This document shows positions 33,877 to 45,844 of a stretch of DNA of 64,000 nucleotides, one piece after another; position 1 is the stretch's first letter, and each line of letters opens with the position of its first letter. Location: assembly GCA_038503065.1 (NCBI GenBank), contig JBCAMK010000005.1, forward strand, positions 682,001 to 746,000. The letters are read 5' to 3'. Source of the DNA: Paragyromitra xinjiangensis. Lineage: Eukaryota; Ascomycota; Pezizomycetes; Pezizales; Discinaceae. Under the pieces are notes generated by a model, which worked only from the letters and a program-made list of their open reading frames with translations, was not told the origin of the DNA and did no database searches. The translations under genes were made by a program, and so were the position numbers.

Positions 33877-35779
33877 ATGGGGGAGTGGCCTGAGAATCTT
33901 TTGGCTGACGATATATCTCGGGTTCTGTTTCTACAACTTAAGACAGGAACGGGGGATGATGCCCACCGGCAGGAGACCTGTGGTAGCTTCAACGGCCCTG
34001 CATACTGCGATCGATCTTCACTAGTCTTAAATCTCTCGAGCACCATCAAGAAATCAGCCATTCAGCAAAATGCATCTTCAAACAGCTATGAAGAAGACAC
34101 ATCAACCCCCACACCTACCGAAAGTCAAGCAAGTCTCCGAAAATCCTATCAGGCCATTTTGGCTCATCCAGAGTCTCGTTGACGGCGATCAGAAAACGAC
34201 ACAGAAAGAGACCACCACTATCATAAGCCGATCTACAACTAAATTAGGCTCATCTAACCACCGCAAAAGACCGACTCAAGCGGATGAGAAGGACGAGGAA
34301 TCTTCCAATCATTTCAAACGTAGGAAGGAGTTGGGCAAAAGTAGCACTCACCAAGACCCTTCAGCTAGGTGGGTATCCCCTCGAAAGTTTGAGTATGCTT
34401 GCCCGTTTTACCGGAACAATCCCAGTGATCCGGAATTGCGTGGAAATTGCAGGACTCAGGGAGTTAACACCGACAAACTAAAGTATATATACACACCTAG
34501 GCTTTTCTTCGTCAGAAGTTATTTTACTAAGTTAAGATTTCAATATTTAGAGAACACATTCGAAGAAAACATACTAGACCCGCACAATGCTCCCGCTGTG
34601 GTTATCGTGGGGAAAAGGGCGGTATCGCAAAACACAAGGAGAGGGATACATGTCGTCTCAGTACTAATATTCTGAAAGTCGATGCAGAAACTTTGGAGAA
34701 AGATGATAAGTTACGGGAGGCGAGAGGGCAATCGTGGCATCATATATTTGGGATTCTCTTCCCCGATAGCCCACTCCCTAGTGGGGACGATCAATGTAAG
34801 TTGATCACCTGTGCTGTATCTTTTGACAACACTTCTAACCGGAACTTGGTTTTACTTTAGGGTTTCGTAAGGAAGTTGAGGATGATCGCAGATGTCTCCT
34901 GGATGGTCTAGCGAGTTTTCTGGAACGGATTTTTCCCGAACTCATGAAATCATTTAGAGATTCGGGCGAATTTAAGAAAATCAAGAATTCAAATATAGAG
35001 TCTATAATGCAAGGTACGTCTATCGTGGATTCCATATCTGGAAAAATAGCTAAGATGTAATAGCTTCGCTTAATCCGGTTGAAGCTACCAGGTTGGTGGC
35101 CGCTAAATTTTCCGGGTTCAACCCTAGCCCTTCAGCAACCCAAAATTCTGAGTCAACTCCGGGTTCTGCATTTATGCCGGATCCTACTACAAACACAGGG
35201 TCTACATCAACCCCATGTTCTACAACACCGAATTCTCCGGCAGCACTAAGCTCTGAGGTAATACCGAGCCCTACATTAATCACGCGCATCGCTGCAAGCA
35301 CTGGAGATAGTTTACGCGGTTCAGTGATTCGTAGTGTTGATGGGAGTAAATCCCGGGCGGAGGAAGATCTGAACACGCCACTTCGGCTCCAGACGCAAGG
35401 CAAGGCGGGAAGTACAAATGTGGGGTTAGGATCTGACGGAGCCGGGGAAGAATTGCAGATTTATCCTTATGTTATTCCGGGTCGAGACTACCCAAACTCA
35501 GGAGCTCCGAAATACCTCATTGCGAGCTCTTCGAAAGCTCCGGATTTTTCTAATCAGACGAAAGATATCCTTGCAGAAACTGCCCCCGCGATGACCGTCA
35601 AGAACAAGATCAACATGACCTCTGTTGTCGAACTTTCTAGATCAGAGACCACCAACAAAGAAGCCTGGGAAGCTCATTGCATTCAACTATATGGTGCCTG
35701 TCTGGTCGCGCCAGGTGGAGAATTTAACCCTTTCCTGATGTTCCAGTCTTACCTCGAGTTTTCTCGCAGAGGGTTTTAA
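33877..35779 (+). CDS. Fungal C2H2-like zinc-binding protein
   Basis: Predicted protein of about 534 residues. Exons, chosen so that frame is preserved: 33877-34132, 34248-34482, 34551-34795, 34861-35013 and 35064-35779. The core block FEYACPFYRNN (about residue 133), GNCRTQG, LKEHIRRKHTRPAQCSRCG and HKERDTCRL matches the fungal-specific pattern in which Cys and His in CPFY..C..LKEHI.R.H and C..C...H...C likely bind zinc. It is followed by W-x-x-IFGILFPDSPLPS, also typical of the family. The C-terminal half is Ser/Thr/Pro-rich (SATQNSESTPGSAF) and disordered. The first intron is the least certain: donor 34124 or 34133 with acceptor at 34247 both keep frame; an alternative start at ATG 34070 skips it. 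A nuclear DNA-associated role is inferred from the family only. Confidence 0.72.
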
Positions 35780-37692
35780 CCAAAGTCTTCTGGTGGGGGT
35801 CGATTCTTTCACACGCACGCTTTTGCTCCGTTTTTTTCTGTTTTCGGGTATTAATTTTCCTATGGCCAAGCTATTTTAGGGATTGCTCTCCTGCCATCCA
35901 TTTTTCTTTTTGATATTCTTTGTTACCTTGCTATTTAGTACCTCTATAGATTTCGTAAAACGTGTCCCACGTATGTATTAATACCTGTCTCCCCTATTAT
36001 ACTGTCTCGTGCGCAGACTTGTGCTTGGCGCCAAGGTTCGCACCTCGCGCGTCTCGAAGCAAGACATAATTGTGAATAAGATATAATAATTATGGGGAAA
36101 TAGGCTGGGAACGAGACAGCCCATTATATTGTGTTGGTGGATATGATTTTATGTATACGTTAGATCGTGTCAACGTACTTCTATTCTTTCGTTCATTTCT
36201 TTGTGTTTTACTCCGGCTAGGCAATATACCAACTGTTCTATTTTTGTTTCTCTATTAGTCTTACTTTTCTTGATGAATTCTGGCCTTTTTACATTGGTGA
36301 TTCTCTAAATTCTTTGTTTACGTGTTCAAAAGTAGGTATTGGACACGCTATAACCCATGACCTGGATATATCAATTATTAGCGAAATACGTTGTAGATAC
36401 CGTTTCCACTTCAGGGAATTTCATATTGGGCCTAAAGCTTATTAAGATCGTTTAAGCGAATTATGTGTTGATTGTCATACGTGGATTATGTAGAGCAGCC
36501 GTTCTTAGGATTTCGCAGGTCCTCTTGCCATATTTTGGCTACCCACGTGTACAAAGAGCTCAGAGTAGGCGGCCCGGCCCGTATGGGTTTGTGGGCTGGA
36601 TTTTGCGTACGTCAATGGTACTACCTATCACTGTATATAGGGTTCATGATAAGTACTAGGGACTACCTTGGTTGGACAGATAGGCGATGGGTTACCGTGG
36701 TTTGCCTGGTAATACCACGCTGGTAAAAACCATGACCACATTCCCGAAGCCCATAGCTTCACCAGAATCCATGAGCTTTTGGGTGGGAAACTTCAGACAT
36801 GAACTCAAATGACCGATCGTATAAATCTAAATGAAAACACAAATTTGTGGTTATCTTTGTTATTTTTTCCCAGTATTTTTCTCGATTTTGCAGTGGAGTT
36901 CTATAGATCTAGATCTTGGTAGTTTTTCCTTCAACACAAATTATGCATATGATAGTAGCACCATCGGGCTACCTATTACGGTGCACGCAGATTTAGAGCA
37001 TGTTGAAGACAGCTTTTCAGTATTTTTGCTCACATTCTGCTTGGAGTTGGCAAAGGCTAGGATATTCAAATGTGAGCCTACCAATTGATCTATCGGTGTG
37101 ACTGCAGGAAGAAAGGTCAGGAATCATCACCTAGCAAGAGGCATGTGCCGGTTCTTCTTGCCTACTCCGGCAATACTATGGAGGTTTAGGTATGCTAGAT
37201 GAATAGCATTTAAGTAAACAGCTATCAAATTGCATGCGACGTAATTTTCCTATGTAACCCCCACCGAATTTTCCCTTTTGCTACCTACTAACGCATGTAT
37301 TTCCGATAGAATGCCCCGTTCTCATTGAATCTGCATTCCTTACGTCTCATCTCTTTTACGTCTCATCTCTTTTGAATAAGTCAGGTTCCTCAACACTAGG
37401 AGCAAAGTCTGCTTAGCTACCAATCACAAAATTGCACTTTAGATCATTCGGTTAGCCTCAAATCCAAAGTACATTTACCCAATCCAGTCGGCTCTTTTAA
37501 TGCAGAATATGAAACTCCTACGCATCTTGACACGTATTAGAGATTTGATTAAGCTAAGCCGCATACTCTAAAACAGTTTTTTTCGCTCAGCCATGACACG
37601 TATCTGAATGTCCGCGCAAAATGAGCGATGATGAAGCAGACACTTTCAGAGGTTAACGGCGAGTTACACCCGACCGCTTCAGATACTAGTAG
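35780..37692. other. Gene-free spacer
   Basis: No gene recognised. Near 37341-37374 a 17-bp word (TTACGTCTCATCTCTTT) is tandemly duplicated. Confidence 0.45.
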
Positions 37693-37694
37693 TA

Positions 37695-37807
37695 CTCGTA
37701 ATCGACTGACGTTTGTGCACCAGGCTGGGCCTGCATACCATACAAAATCATAGGAAGTGTATGGGGCATGGGCCCAGCCCGGTGCGCAAACGTCAGTCAT
37801 TCACGAG
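37695..37807. mobile_element. Short near-palindromic element with TA flanks
   Basis: The 113-bp element is almost entirely two inverted arms of about 49 bp: GACTGACGTTTGTGCACC, CAGGCTGGGCC on the left and GACTGACGTTTGCGCACC, CGGGCTGGGCC on the right in reverse complement. TA lies at 37693-37694 and 37808-37809. There is no coding capacity. A diverged partial copy lies at about 38612-38680. Confidence 0.8.
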
Positions 37808-37933
37808 TAAAGGGTTGTTAGAACATGCATGATCCTCACCGTCGCCCATGGTCTCAAAGGGTCCCACAGGCCTACATGAAGGTGCAGAAGGTGCGTATAC
37901 AATTATTGGCTAGGGGCCTTAGAAAATAGTGTA

Positions 37934-38114
37934 AATACTAAAGACACTATCCCTTATGCTGGTAATGCTGCCAACTTTCTTCCGAATAGTGTCTCGGAGG
38001 GTCTTAGATGTGTAGCTTGCGTGTGAGGCTAGCTATTTCTCTTCCTAATACGATTTAGTTTCTCGGATCAATGTTGGCAGCATCGGAGTACCAGCATAAG
38101 GGATACCTACTATT
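37934..38114. mobile_element. MITE with inverted ends carrying ATCCCTTATGCTGGTA
   Basis: The left end reads AATACTAAAGACACTATC then CCTTATGCTGGTA and ATGCTGCCAAC; the right end in reverse complement reads AATAGTAGGTATC then CCTTATGCTGGTA and ATGCTGCCAAC. TA is present on both sides (37932-37933 and 38115-38116). At 181 bp with no open frame it is a non-autonomous element. Small indels between the arms indicate age. Confidence 0.78.
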
Positions 38115-38611
38115 TACCCCTGATAGAATTTTCTAGAAGGGTTTCTCGTGCACGAACGTCATATAAATCTATATACAGACCTAGATCAACTCAGGAACAC
38201 AATAGGACTACGAGTATATGCGCTGTACGCACCAGGACAATTCATTTCTCGCACTGTCGAGTTGACAGCACGCAAGTACTCAAGGCAGTCAATAACTGCC
38301 GCAGGGCTCAGATTTTTCTCTCATCAATAGGAAGCCTAATTTCTTACAAGGGCAATTGTGTCAATAATGGCAACTCTATCCGTGATTCGCATTCCCGTAT
38401 ATCTAGGGAAATTTTTTGTCTCAAAATTCCACGTGGTAGGTGAACAAGGGCAGATAGATTCACTGCCTGTTCTCTATCGTCCTGGCCACCTTCGCAGGGC
38501 AACGTGTAGCCATCTAAGCAAACCCCAACCTTACGGCTCATGAAACCTCACTCGCCTGCTACTCGCTGTAGAGATTATTGCACAGCCCCCTTGCATTTCA
38601 AAGTAATCACT

Positions 38612-38680
38612 GATCGTAAATCACTGCTGTTTATGCACCAGGTTGGGCCGTGTACCATGCATTTCCTATGAGTTCGCATA
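38612..38680 (+). mobile_element. Diverged partial copy of the 37695-37807 element
   Basis: GATCGTAAATCACTG, GTTTATGCACCAGG, TTGGGCC and CCATG...TTCCTATGA follow the same order as the left arm of the element at 37695. The right arm is not recognisable, so this is a half-element or an older copy. Confidence 0.55.
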
Positions 38681-38920
38681 ATGTATAGACCTACCCAGTG
38701 CTCTCCACTAACTATCCACCCATATCCTCCGGTGTTACATCTCATGGAGTCGTCCATCTCAAGCAAAACCTCGGGACTAAATGCTTCCAATAGAGCGAAC
38801 TTATTCCAGCGAATCCTGCAAGCATAATTAGTGGAGAAATTGGCTCTTTGCCTTAGGCTCTGCCGATTTTTACAGGCCCAAGACCTTGAAACGTCATCTT
38901 GCTTTTGCGTGGAAGGTATA

Positions 38921-39136
38921 CCGTAAAAACTCGAAAATTCGCTATCTCCGCAATCCACGTGGTCGGGTGGGTATATATGGTTCTACTAGTTATTTTAATC
39001 GATTCTTTGGCTACCTCTATAGAACAACGGGCAGCTATTCGAAAAAAAGCTCCAATTGCAGCTTCAAAAACAGTAGTCGGTCCGCTTACTCCTAACACGT
39101 GGATTGCGGAGATAGCGAATTTTCAAGTTTTTACGG
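38921..39136. mobile_element. MITE with 41-bp nearly perfect inverted repeats and TA flanks
   Basis: The left arm 38921-38961 and right arm 39096-39136 differ by one C/T: CCGTAAAAACT(C/T)GAAAATT followed by CGCTATCTCCGCAATCCACG. The duplicated TA is at 38919-38920 and 39137-39138. The 216-bp element has a non-coding interior. High arm identity suggests this is the youngest element in the local cluster. Confidence 0.9.
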
Positions 39137-39364
39137 TATATCATTTGTCCATCATATACTTAGACCGAAATTAAGTATTGTCAGTCACTTCGTTGCAACA
39201 CCGCAAAGATTGAATATTTGATATTACTTAATCTCGGTCCAAGTAGTGAACGGTAAAAAATATTTTGGAATAAGGGGCTCAAGATTTAAGGTTACTATTG
39301 CCTTTTTTTTTAGTTTCCGGCAAATCCTCTAGCACTAGGACGAATTTCAGCGAGCTCTACAGTA

Positions 39365-39590
39365 CAGCCGCGTCCCAAAAGTCTTCGCACCCCAAGAAGA
39401 CTACTACAGTGAAATGATTCTGAAACAAGCTGGAGGACGGCGAGCAGAAAGAGAACATGGATACAAATAATGACATACTAAATGAAATCTTACCACTTTA
39501 TATGGCCTCTTGCAGGAACCACAGCCAAATTCGTCGGCGGCCAAGCTTGGTAGTGACGGAGGGGGTGCGAAGACTTTCGGGACACGGCTG
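39365..39590. mobile_element. MITE family 1, copy 2
   Basis: Ends are inverted copies: CAGCCGCGTCCCAAAAGTCT on the left and CAGCCGTGTCCCGAAAGTCT on the right in reverse complement, both continuing TCGCACCCC. TA is intact on both sides (39363-39364 and 39591-39592). At 226 bp it is nearly the same size as the copy at 898-1129, with which it shares its ends but not an obviously similar interior. Confidence 0.9.
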
Positions 39591-39592
39591 TA

Positions 39593-42500
39593 CACGGCTG
39601 AGCCTACATACTACATACAGTAAGAACCTCCTTAGGACATGCATGAAGAGCCCAAGGGCACAAGTGGGAGCTACACACCCAACCTAAAAACACGATTATA
39701 CCAAGGCAAATAGCGATTGCATATTGAACCTTTCCTACCTTCCCGCGTGCCTAAAATTCCAACAAGCTTAAGGCTGGTCCTTCATGCTTGCGCACATGGG
39801 GAGCGCCAGCTTTCGGTAGCATGCAGGCTAGGCTCGGTTTCGTATACAAACGTCAATTATAGACGAAATTAGGAATTCCTAACTACTCGTTGTAAGGTTA
39901 TACAGGTGGCAGAAGATTTATATTTAATAAGTGAATTCCGTATAGCAACCCTCCGAGTAGTTATTTTCAGGGGCACCGTCTACCCCAAACGAAGCATTTA
40001 GCTCTCAGCGACTACTATCCTCTTCAAATCCTATAACCACAATTCTCTACTTCATTCAGAATGTGTGATTCCATCATACCAACACACGTATTCAATATCC
40101 TATAAATAAACTACCATCATCGCACGAACCCAGCACTACTACATGGATTCAGTACAGTCATAAGAATCCAGACCACCACATACACTCAATACTATCATAC
40201 AAACTCGGTATTATATCTACTCAATCTACCATAACGAAGATCCGAAACCATATCAATCCAACGTTATATCAATCGTACGCAATACAAAAAGAGCTCCAGC
40301 GGTATACGTGGTACACATGATTCAAATCTCATATTGTCCATCAAGGTCAATCTTGCTCCACCAATTCCCAATTAACTAAGGTAGCTAGTTTAGGTAACTA
40401 GCAAATGATTGATATGTGGAAAATTGAATTTACTTAGGAACTTTATCTGTCTTCGACGTGACATCGGCTTCGTGTTCACCCTGGATCCAAGATAACTTTA
40501 TCAGGCAGCTAAACACTAGGTCGCAAGTTTCGAGCACAAGCCACTTTGAAAGGGGGAAGTACGGCGTCGCGAGACCTAGGCGTCTCAACGCTGATGGAGT
40601 TTATGAAAGGGTCTATAAATACATGGGTCGGCCTAAGTCTCAAAAGAGTTCCCGAACTGATTTAGACTATTTTCCACCTAGGAAAAGTTTAACTACTAAG
40701 CACAGGGCTCGAGCGCAAATCAGACGATCGCGTCCAAACGACAAGAAGTGCTCGGCGAGGCTATGGACTAGAGCATCCTTGCCTATATCAGTGGCCATTA
40801 TGAAGCATATGTTACTACTTGAGCTTCACTTATTTTACCATTTTGAGGTGATAGTCAAGAACCAATAGGTAAGCCGCTTCTCCTAGCTGAAAAAAATGCT
40901 GGGCCGAATTTTATATTTCACTTGGCATCCTTTCAACATTCTTTCCCCACACAAAACCTTTAGGTATCAATTCCGGACAAGATACTACCATTGTTAGCCA
41001 TCCTTTATCAAAATGAAATTACCCGATATGAATTCGGGTCATAAAAATATTCACCTCACAAGAATATGTGAACCGGATAAGACAGGGATTATTTTATGTA
41101 CAACAGTACTTTCCTGCATGAGCATCTACTTCATAGGAATATACGTCCGCTTCAATCCAACACCCCTATATATAGGGCGATTGCGCTACAAACCTTCCAT
41201 ACCCAGGCTACGCTAAGGTTTTGGGGTTGGAAAAGAAAGTTTTCTATTCAGGCAGCACGGCCCCAAAACGGCGGCTTGAGTACAAAAATTGATTCATGAC
41301 ACATTCTTATTCGTCAACATACTTGGGCGGTAATTAAAAACTCGAAATATTGGGTCACACCGCACCGCACCGCAGCTTCAATTTGTACCAGCGATAAAAC
41401 GACAACAAAAGCTTCAACATCAAAAGAAAGTTTAATAAAACCCCTGGTAGCTACCTACGATATCTTCAATGCTGCGGCGCAGCCTAATTCAATCTGAGTT
41501 GTTAATTGCTACCCGAGTAACCACTAGTAATATCTCAACCTATCGGAGAGCCCTGGCTCCCAAGCATATTTAGACACTTCGTAACCAGCCCAAGCCTGGA
41601 TATGTTAGGGCGTGTGTATGCTTGCGGGCACCCGGCTTTTCCCCAGAACCAACTTTAGAATCTTCGGAAGGTACAATATAACTCTTGGAGGAATAAGAAG
41701 AGTATCCGGAAACATACCTTTAAAGAAGCGTACTTGGGACCCAGAAAAATAGCTTACCCCGGGCCCTCGGCGGACTTGATCACCAACTATCACACCGTCA
41801 TCACTACCACCAACTTAAAACTCAGACCCAATCAATCCAAGTTCCTTTCTTGGTAGTTCCATGCGGAATATGACAGTTCGGCTGGATCTACTGGGTCTGT
41901 AGTTAGTATATTCAGGCGTATACTATGGTAATTACCCAACCTAACGGGTAACCCCCGAAATACACTGTTGTACTGTAGGTTGGGCGGAGGTTTGATGTGC
42001 TAGATCAGCTCTTAGGCCGGAAGGTCTAAGCGGAGGGTTTCAGGAGATCTTTGGACTTATATATGCCTAGAAAACTAAGTACCCCTATCGTGCTTTCCCG
42101 CTCAATCTCAGGTTTCTATGGGGGATTGTTCCCAATACCCCAACAAGTTACCCTCCCCGCCATGTATTACCATCCCCATGTCCTTACTACCGCAAGCACT
42201 CTCTCTAATCAAGAATAAATCGGCTCTTCCTCTCTTCCCCTAGGTACGTACTCCAGCAGTACTAACAGTAGAACCCTTCACATCTCTATAACTGTCGTTC
42301 GATACTCGGAGTTGGATTTTAGACGTATTTTTGGACCTTACATATTTACTCTCATCATAGCATAGTTATTAGCCCCATTTCCCTAGGGTATACGTATCAT
42401 CTCAGCTATAGCTAGATCTAGTCCATACGTCTTAACTGAAACTAGAATAAAAGGTAGGAAATATATTTACGATACCGGGTTTAGAATAACCAGCTCCACA

Positions 42501-44137
42501 TCCTGTGGCCCGAGGTACTCTGTACAAAGCCCCGGGGAGCACCTAAGGGAGCCTCTGAATAGGCAAGAATAGGGGTCTTTGTAGTACGTGGTCAGGGAAT
42601 ATAAAGGTGGGCGTACAGCTAACCTACAGAGTGATCAAGCAAGTAAGCTCTTTCTTCTATACCATTATGACATAGAGTAGAGTGGAGATATAGAAAGCCT
42701 TATTATATCCGGCGTAGAATACCTAGCCGAGTGATATCCTATGATTAATAATATAACCACGGGCTCACCTCGCAGAATATGTAATCCCAGCCACTCGAGG
42801 TCGAGAGATTATGCTAGAGTTACGATCAGTCTTCCAGCCCCTGTCCAAAATTATTCAAATTACCGCTACCGCTTAATTATTTGCTAGTACTTAATCCATG
42901 GGCATATATGTACCCATGGCCACCCAGTAATCGAACAGGTGGCGTAACCATTAACCCATAACGCGTAACCGAGTCCCAGACACTAAGTGACTAGGATACC
43001 ATAGAAGAACTAGGACTAGGCGCAAGGTTATGACCAGGGTAGGAATCCTGATACTTCCACCAGTTCCCCGGAAACCATTGATGTACAGCCTCGAACACCC
43101 CCAGGGCCGGGATTTCCGCCAAAGTCACCATAATGAGCCCTAGAAGTATCAACATCCCAAATGACATAAACACTCCTCGATTCAGATCTCCTCACAATCC
43201 AAAAGCAGACGTCACGAAACTCCCCCCCTCCCCCAAGTCAATCATGGCAGCCGCTGCCGACCTTTTGTACCACTACAAATCCCACCCACTCTAGTTATTC
43301 CAGAAAGGAAAATATGAAATAAGGAAATGCAGTCGTTTTTCTAATCAATCACTCAGGCAAATGTATCTGCATAAAATACCATGTTGATTCCCCATCGCAA
43401 TCGTACTTATAATCGTCATCGCAATCGTCATCTTTTAAAAAAGAAAAGAAAAAAAAGGAAGAAAAAAAACATCTTCCGTCTTTAACCCCCTATCTTTGCT
43501 TCTACGCCCCCCTGTTCCCCCACATCGGAGATGTACTGTCTCAGCCCTCTGCGGCGGAACGATTTAGATCAATTAAGCTTTTTTCTCATAAATCGGACTA
43601 TAGTGGTACAAAATGCCAGCCGCTGGGTAATGTAGCCATCTCGGAAGAAAAGGAAGAAAAGAAAAAACTACTATCATACGTATCACCCTCCTTTCCCCCC
43701 CCTTTTCTTCTCCCGCGGGAACATATCTTCTGCAAAACTCTAAACGGGCTGAATCGCGGGGGCACGTGTTTAACCGATGACGAAATCCCACATAAACGGC
43801 AGATAGATAGGAAAAGTGAGCACGTTTTTTTAAATTGCTGCTCTTTGTCGTATTTTCGCTTGCTCATATTCCACAAAGTACCCCACCACCTTGGCAAGTG
43901 TTTTTGGAATGTATCTCCCGTTGTCTGTAGGTATCCATGCTATCATTTCCAAAACCCCCCCTGATACAACACACAAGTAAAGAATAATAAAAAACTTCCC
44001 CAAACCAGATTATACACCATGCACACCCTACCAACACTTGATCTTCCCCATAATTTTGACAACCATGTGTCGACTCTCGCCAACAGCGCTGCACACACCC
44101 GCTGCCATCCTACAACTTCCCTCCCAACCCAACCTCA
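39593..44137. other. Gene-poor region
   Basis: No gene could be supported. The plus-strand open frame at 40458-40868 begins at GTG and has no recognised motif. About 40060-40260 contains loosely repeated CATCATACCAACAC / ATACTATCATACAAAC-type AC-rich sequence. Short CACCG triplication occurs near 41364. The final 500 bp (about 43430-44137) is A- and CT-rich and probably covers the 3' end of the CID-protein transcript. Confidence 0.45.
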
Positions 44138-45844
44138 TCACGTTTTCCACCCTCTCTTTGCACCGATCTCCCTGCCCTTGATAGATCTATAATCATCGAA
44201 CCCCGCACTCCCATCTTGTCCACCCTGTCCACCCTGTCCACCCTGCCCTCCCTGTGCTGCCGGACTACCATACTGCGGCGGATATCCTCCCCCGCTCTGC
44301 TGATTCCATGGCCCCTGCTGTTGTTGCTGCTGCGGCTGCGGCTGACCATACCCTTGTACAAACCCAAACCCCGCAAACCCCGCCTGCTGTGCCATCATCG
44401 CATGAAACCCCGGCGGCGGAGGTGGTGGTGGCCACGGGTACTGCTGGTTATGCGCCGGGTACCCGTACTGCATCGGCGGCGGGGGCACAGGAGGGAATCC
44501 CTGGTTAGGATTAGGATAGTGCTGATCAGGCGGGTAATGCTGAGTTTGTTGTGGCTGAGGCTGAGGAACCGGTGGCTGAGGCTGCCCCTGCTGGAACGAA
44601 GCACGAGCAGGTGAGCGTGAGCGCGACGATGGAGACCGACTACGACTAGAGCGGTAACGTCGGTGAGAATGAGAACGTGAGCGAGAGCGTGACTGAGAGT
44701 ATGAGCGCCGGGAGGAAGACCCGCCGTCAGATGAGTAACTACGTCCTCTGCTCCGACCGTCGCTTCTACCTCTACCTCTATCCCGTCCTCCGGTTTTTTC
44801 CTCTAGTGCCGCTCGCTTCTTCATCTTCATCTTCTCGCAGAAGCTTCGGCTCCACCCGTAGTAGCCCTCACCATTTGCTCCTGCAAGCCCGCCAACCGCA
44901 TCTGGGTCTGCGTCGGTGTTGGTGTCGACGGGGCTGAAGATCCCTTCAACTGAGGAGAGGAAGTCTTTTACTGCTACTGCAAGTGTCTCGTTCGGCGTTA
45001 GCGTGCTGAACTGGATTGGCTTCACAAGACGTGGGTTGATGGGGATTGGTGAGTTTGGGACTAGGTGTGGAAGCATGTTTGCTGCAGGAAGATCGTAGAA
45101 CGGGAGTGATGGGTCCCCATGGAACGGTGGGAGGAGGAGTGGACGCCCAGTGACGTGTTTCTTGATACCCGAGTCGGTAGAGATGTTCTTGACACCTGCT
45201 GCAGCATCACGAGTGGTGGCCAAGAGCTCGGTGATGAAAGGAGAGGGATAGTAATCGCGGTCCAACCAGAGTTTGAGCAGTCGTTCTAGTTTAGCAAGCT
45301 GCTTCACAGCACCGGGGGAGACGGCAGAAGAGAACAAATCACGGAGGAAGGGCTTAATCTCCTCAGAGAAGGTGGGAGAGCGCTCATGGTGAGTGGTGTG
45401 ATGGAGGATATCGTTGATGAGGTAGAGGATGTGGAGGCGCTGTCGTCGTGGGCTCGCCTTGGTGGATGCCGAGAGGGATGGCGACAGGGCGGCGAGGTAT
45501 TTCCCGAGCAGGACGACGCGGGCGCGACTTGGGCCCACGTTTTTGAGGATCCAACGCTTGCAGTTCTATCCGTTCGGGAGAAGGGGAAACATCGAAAAGC
45601 CGCGTTAGTCTTGATATAAGATGTAAGAGAAAAAAGAAAGCAAAAACGAAAACTAGCCCGTGCGAGGGGGGGTGAGTGTTTGTGTAGCAACCTGGATGTT
45701 TGCCGGGGAACAGATCGTGAGTGCTTTGTCTAGCAGGGCGTGGAAAGAGGAGATCTCGTCTATAGGGACGGCAGTGGGGTCTGGACGGAGGAGACCACCG
45801 CGGAGAGAAGCGCGAGCGATCGAGACGGCGACAGCAGCAGCCAT
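44138..45844 (-). CDS. CID (RPR) domain RS-rich RNA-processing protein
   Basis: Predicted 523-residue nuclear protein that should bind the phosphorylated C-terminal domain of RNA polymerase II. Exons 45844-45692 and 45556-44138 join in phase 0 at ANIQ/RWILKNV, restoring the conserved CID helix. The CID spans about residues 29-175 (SFHALLDKALTICSP, YLINDILHH, LLKLWLDRDYY). An RS domain covers about residues 309-370 (SRSRSRSHSHRR), followed by a Pro/Gln/Gly-rich tail with poly-P and GGQ repeats and a basic end (REIGAKRGWKT). No RRM is present. The layout resembles CHERP/SCAF-type CID proteins that link transcription to splicing. Start MAAAVAVSIARAS is supported by the following LRPDPT block; the in-frame sequence upstream is simple-sequence threonine coding with no ATG. 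Confidence 0.88.

Noticed and set aside
40458..40868. 136-codon plus-strand frame
   Set aside because: Begins with GTG and has no recognisable domain; probably chance.
44216..44614. Plus-strand Arg/Leu-rich frame
   Set aside because: Antisense shadow of the Pro/Gln-rich C-terminus of the CID protein.
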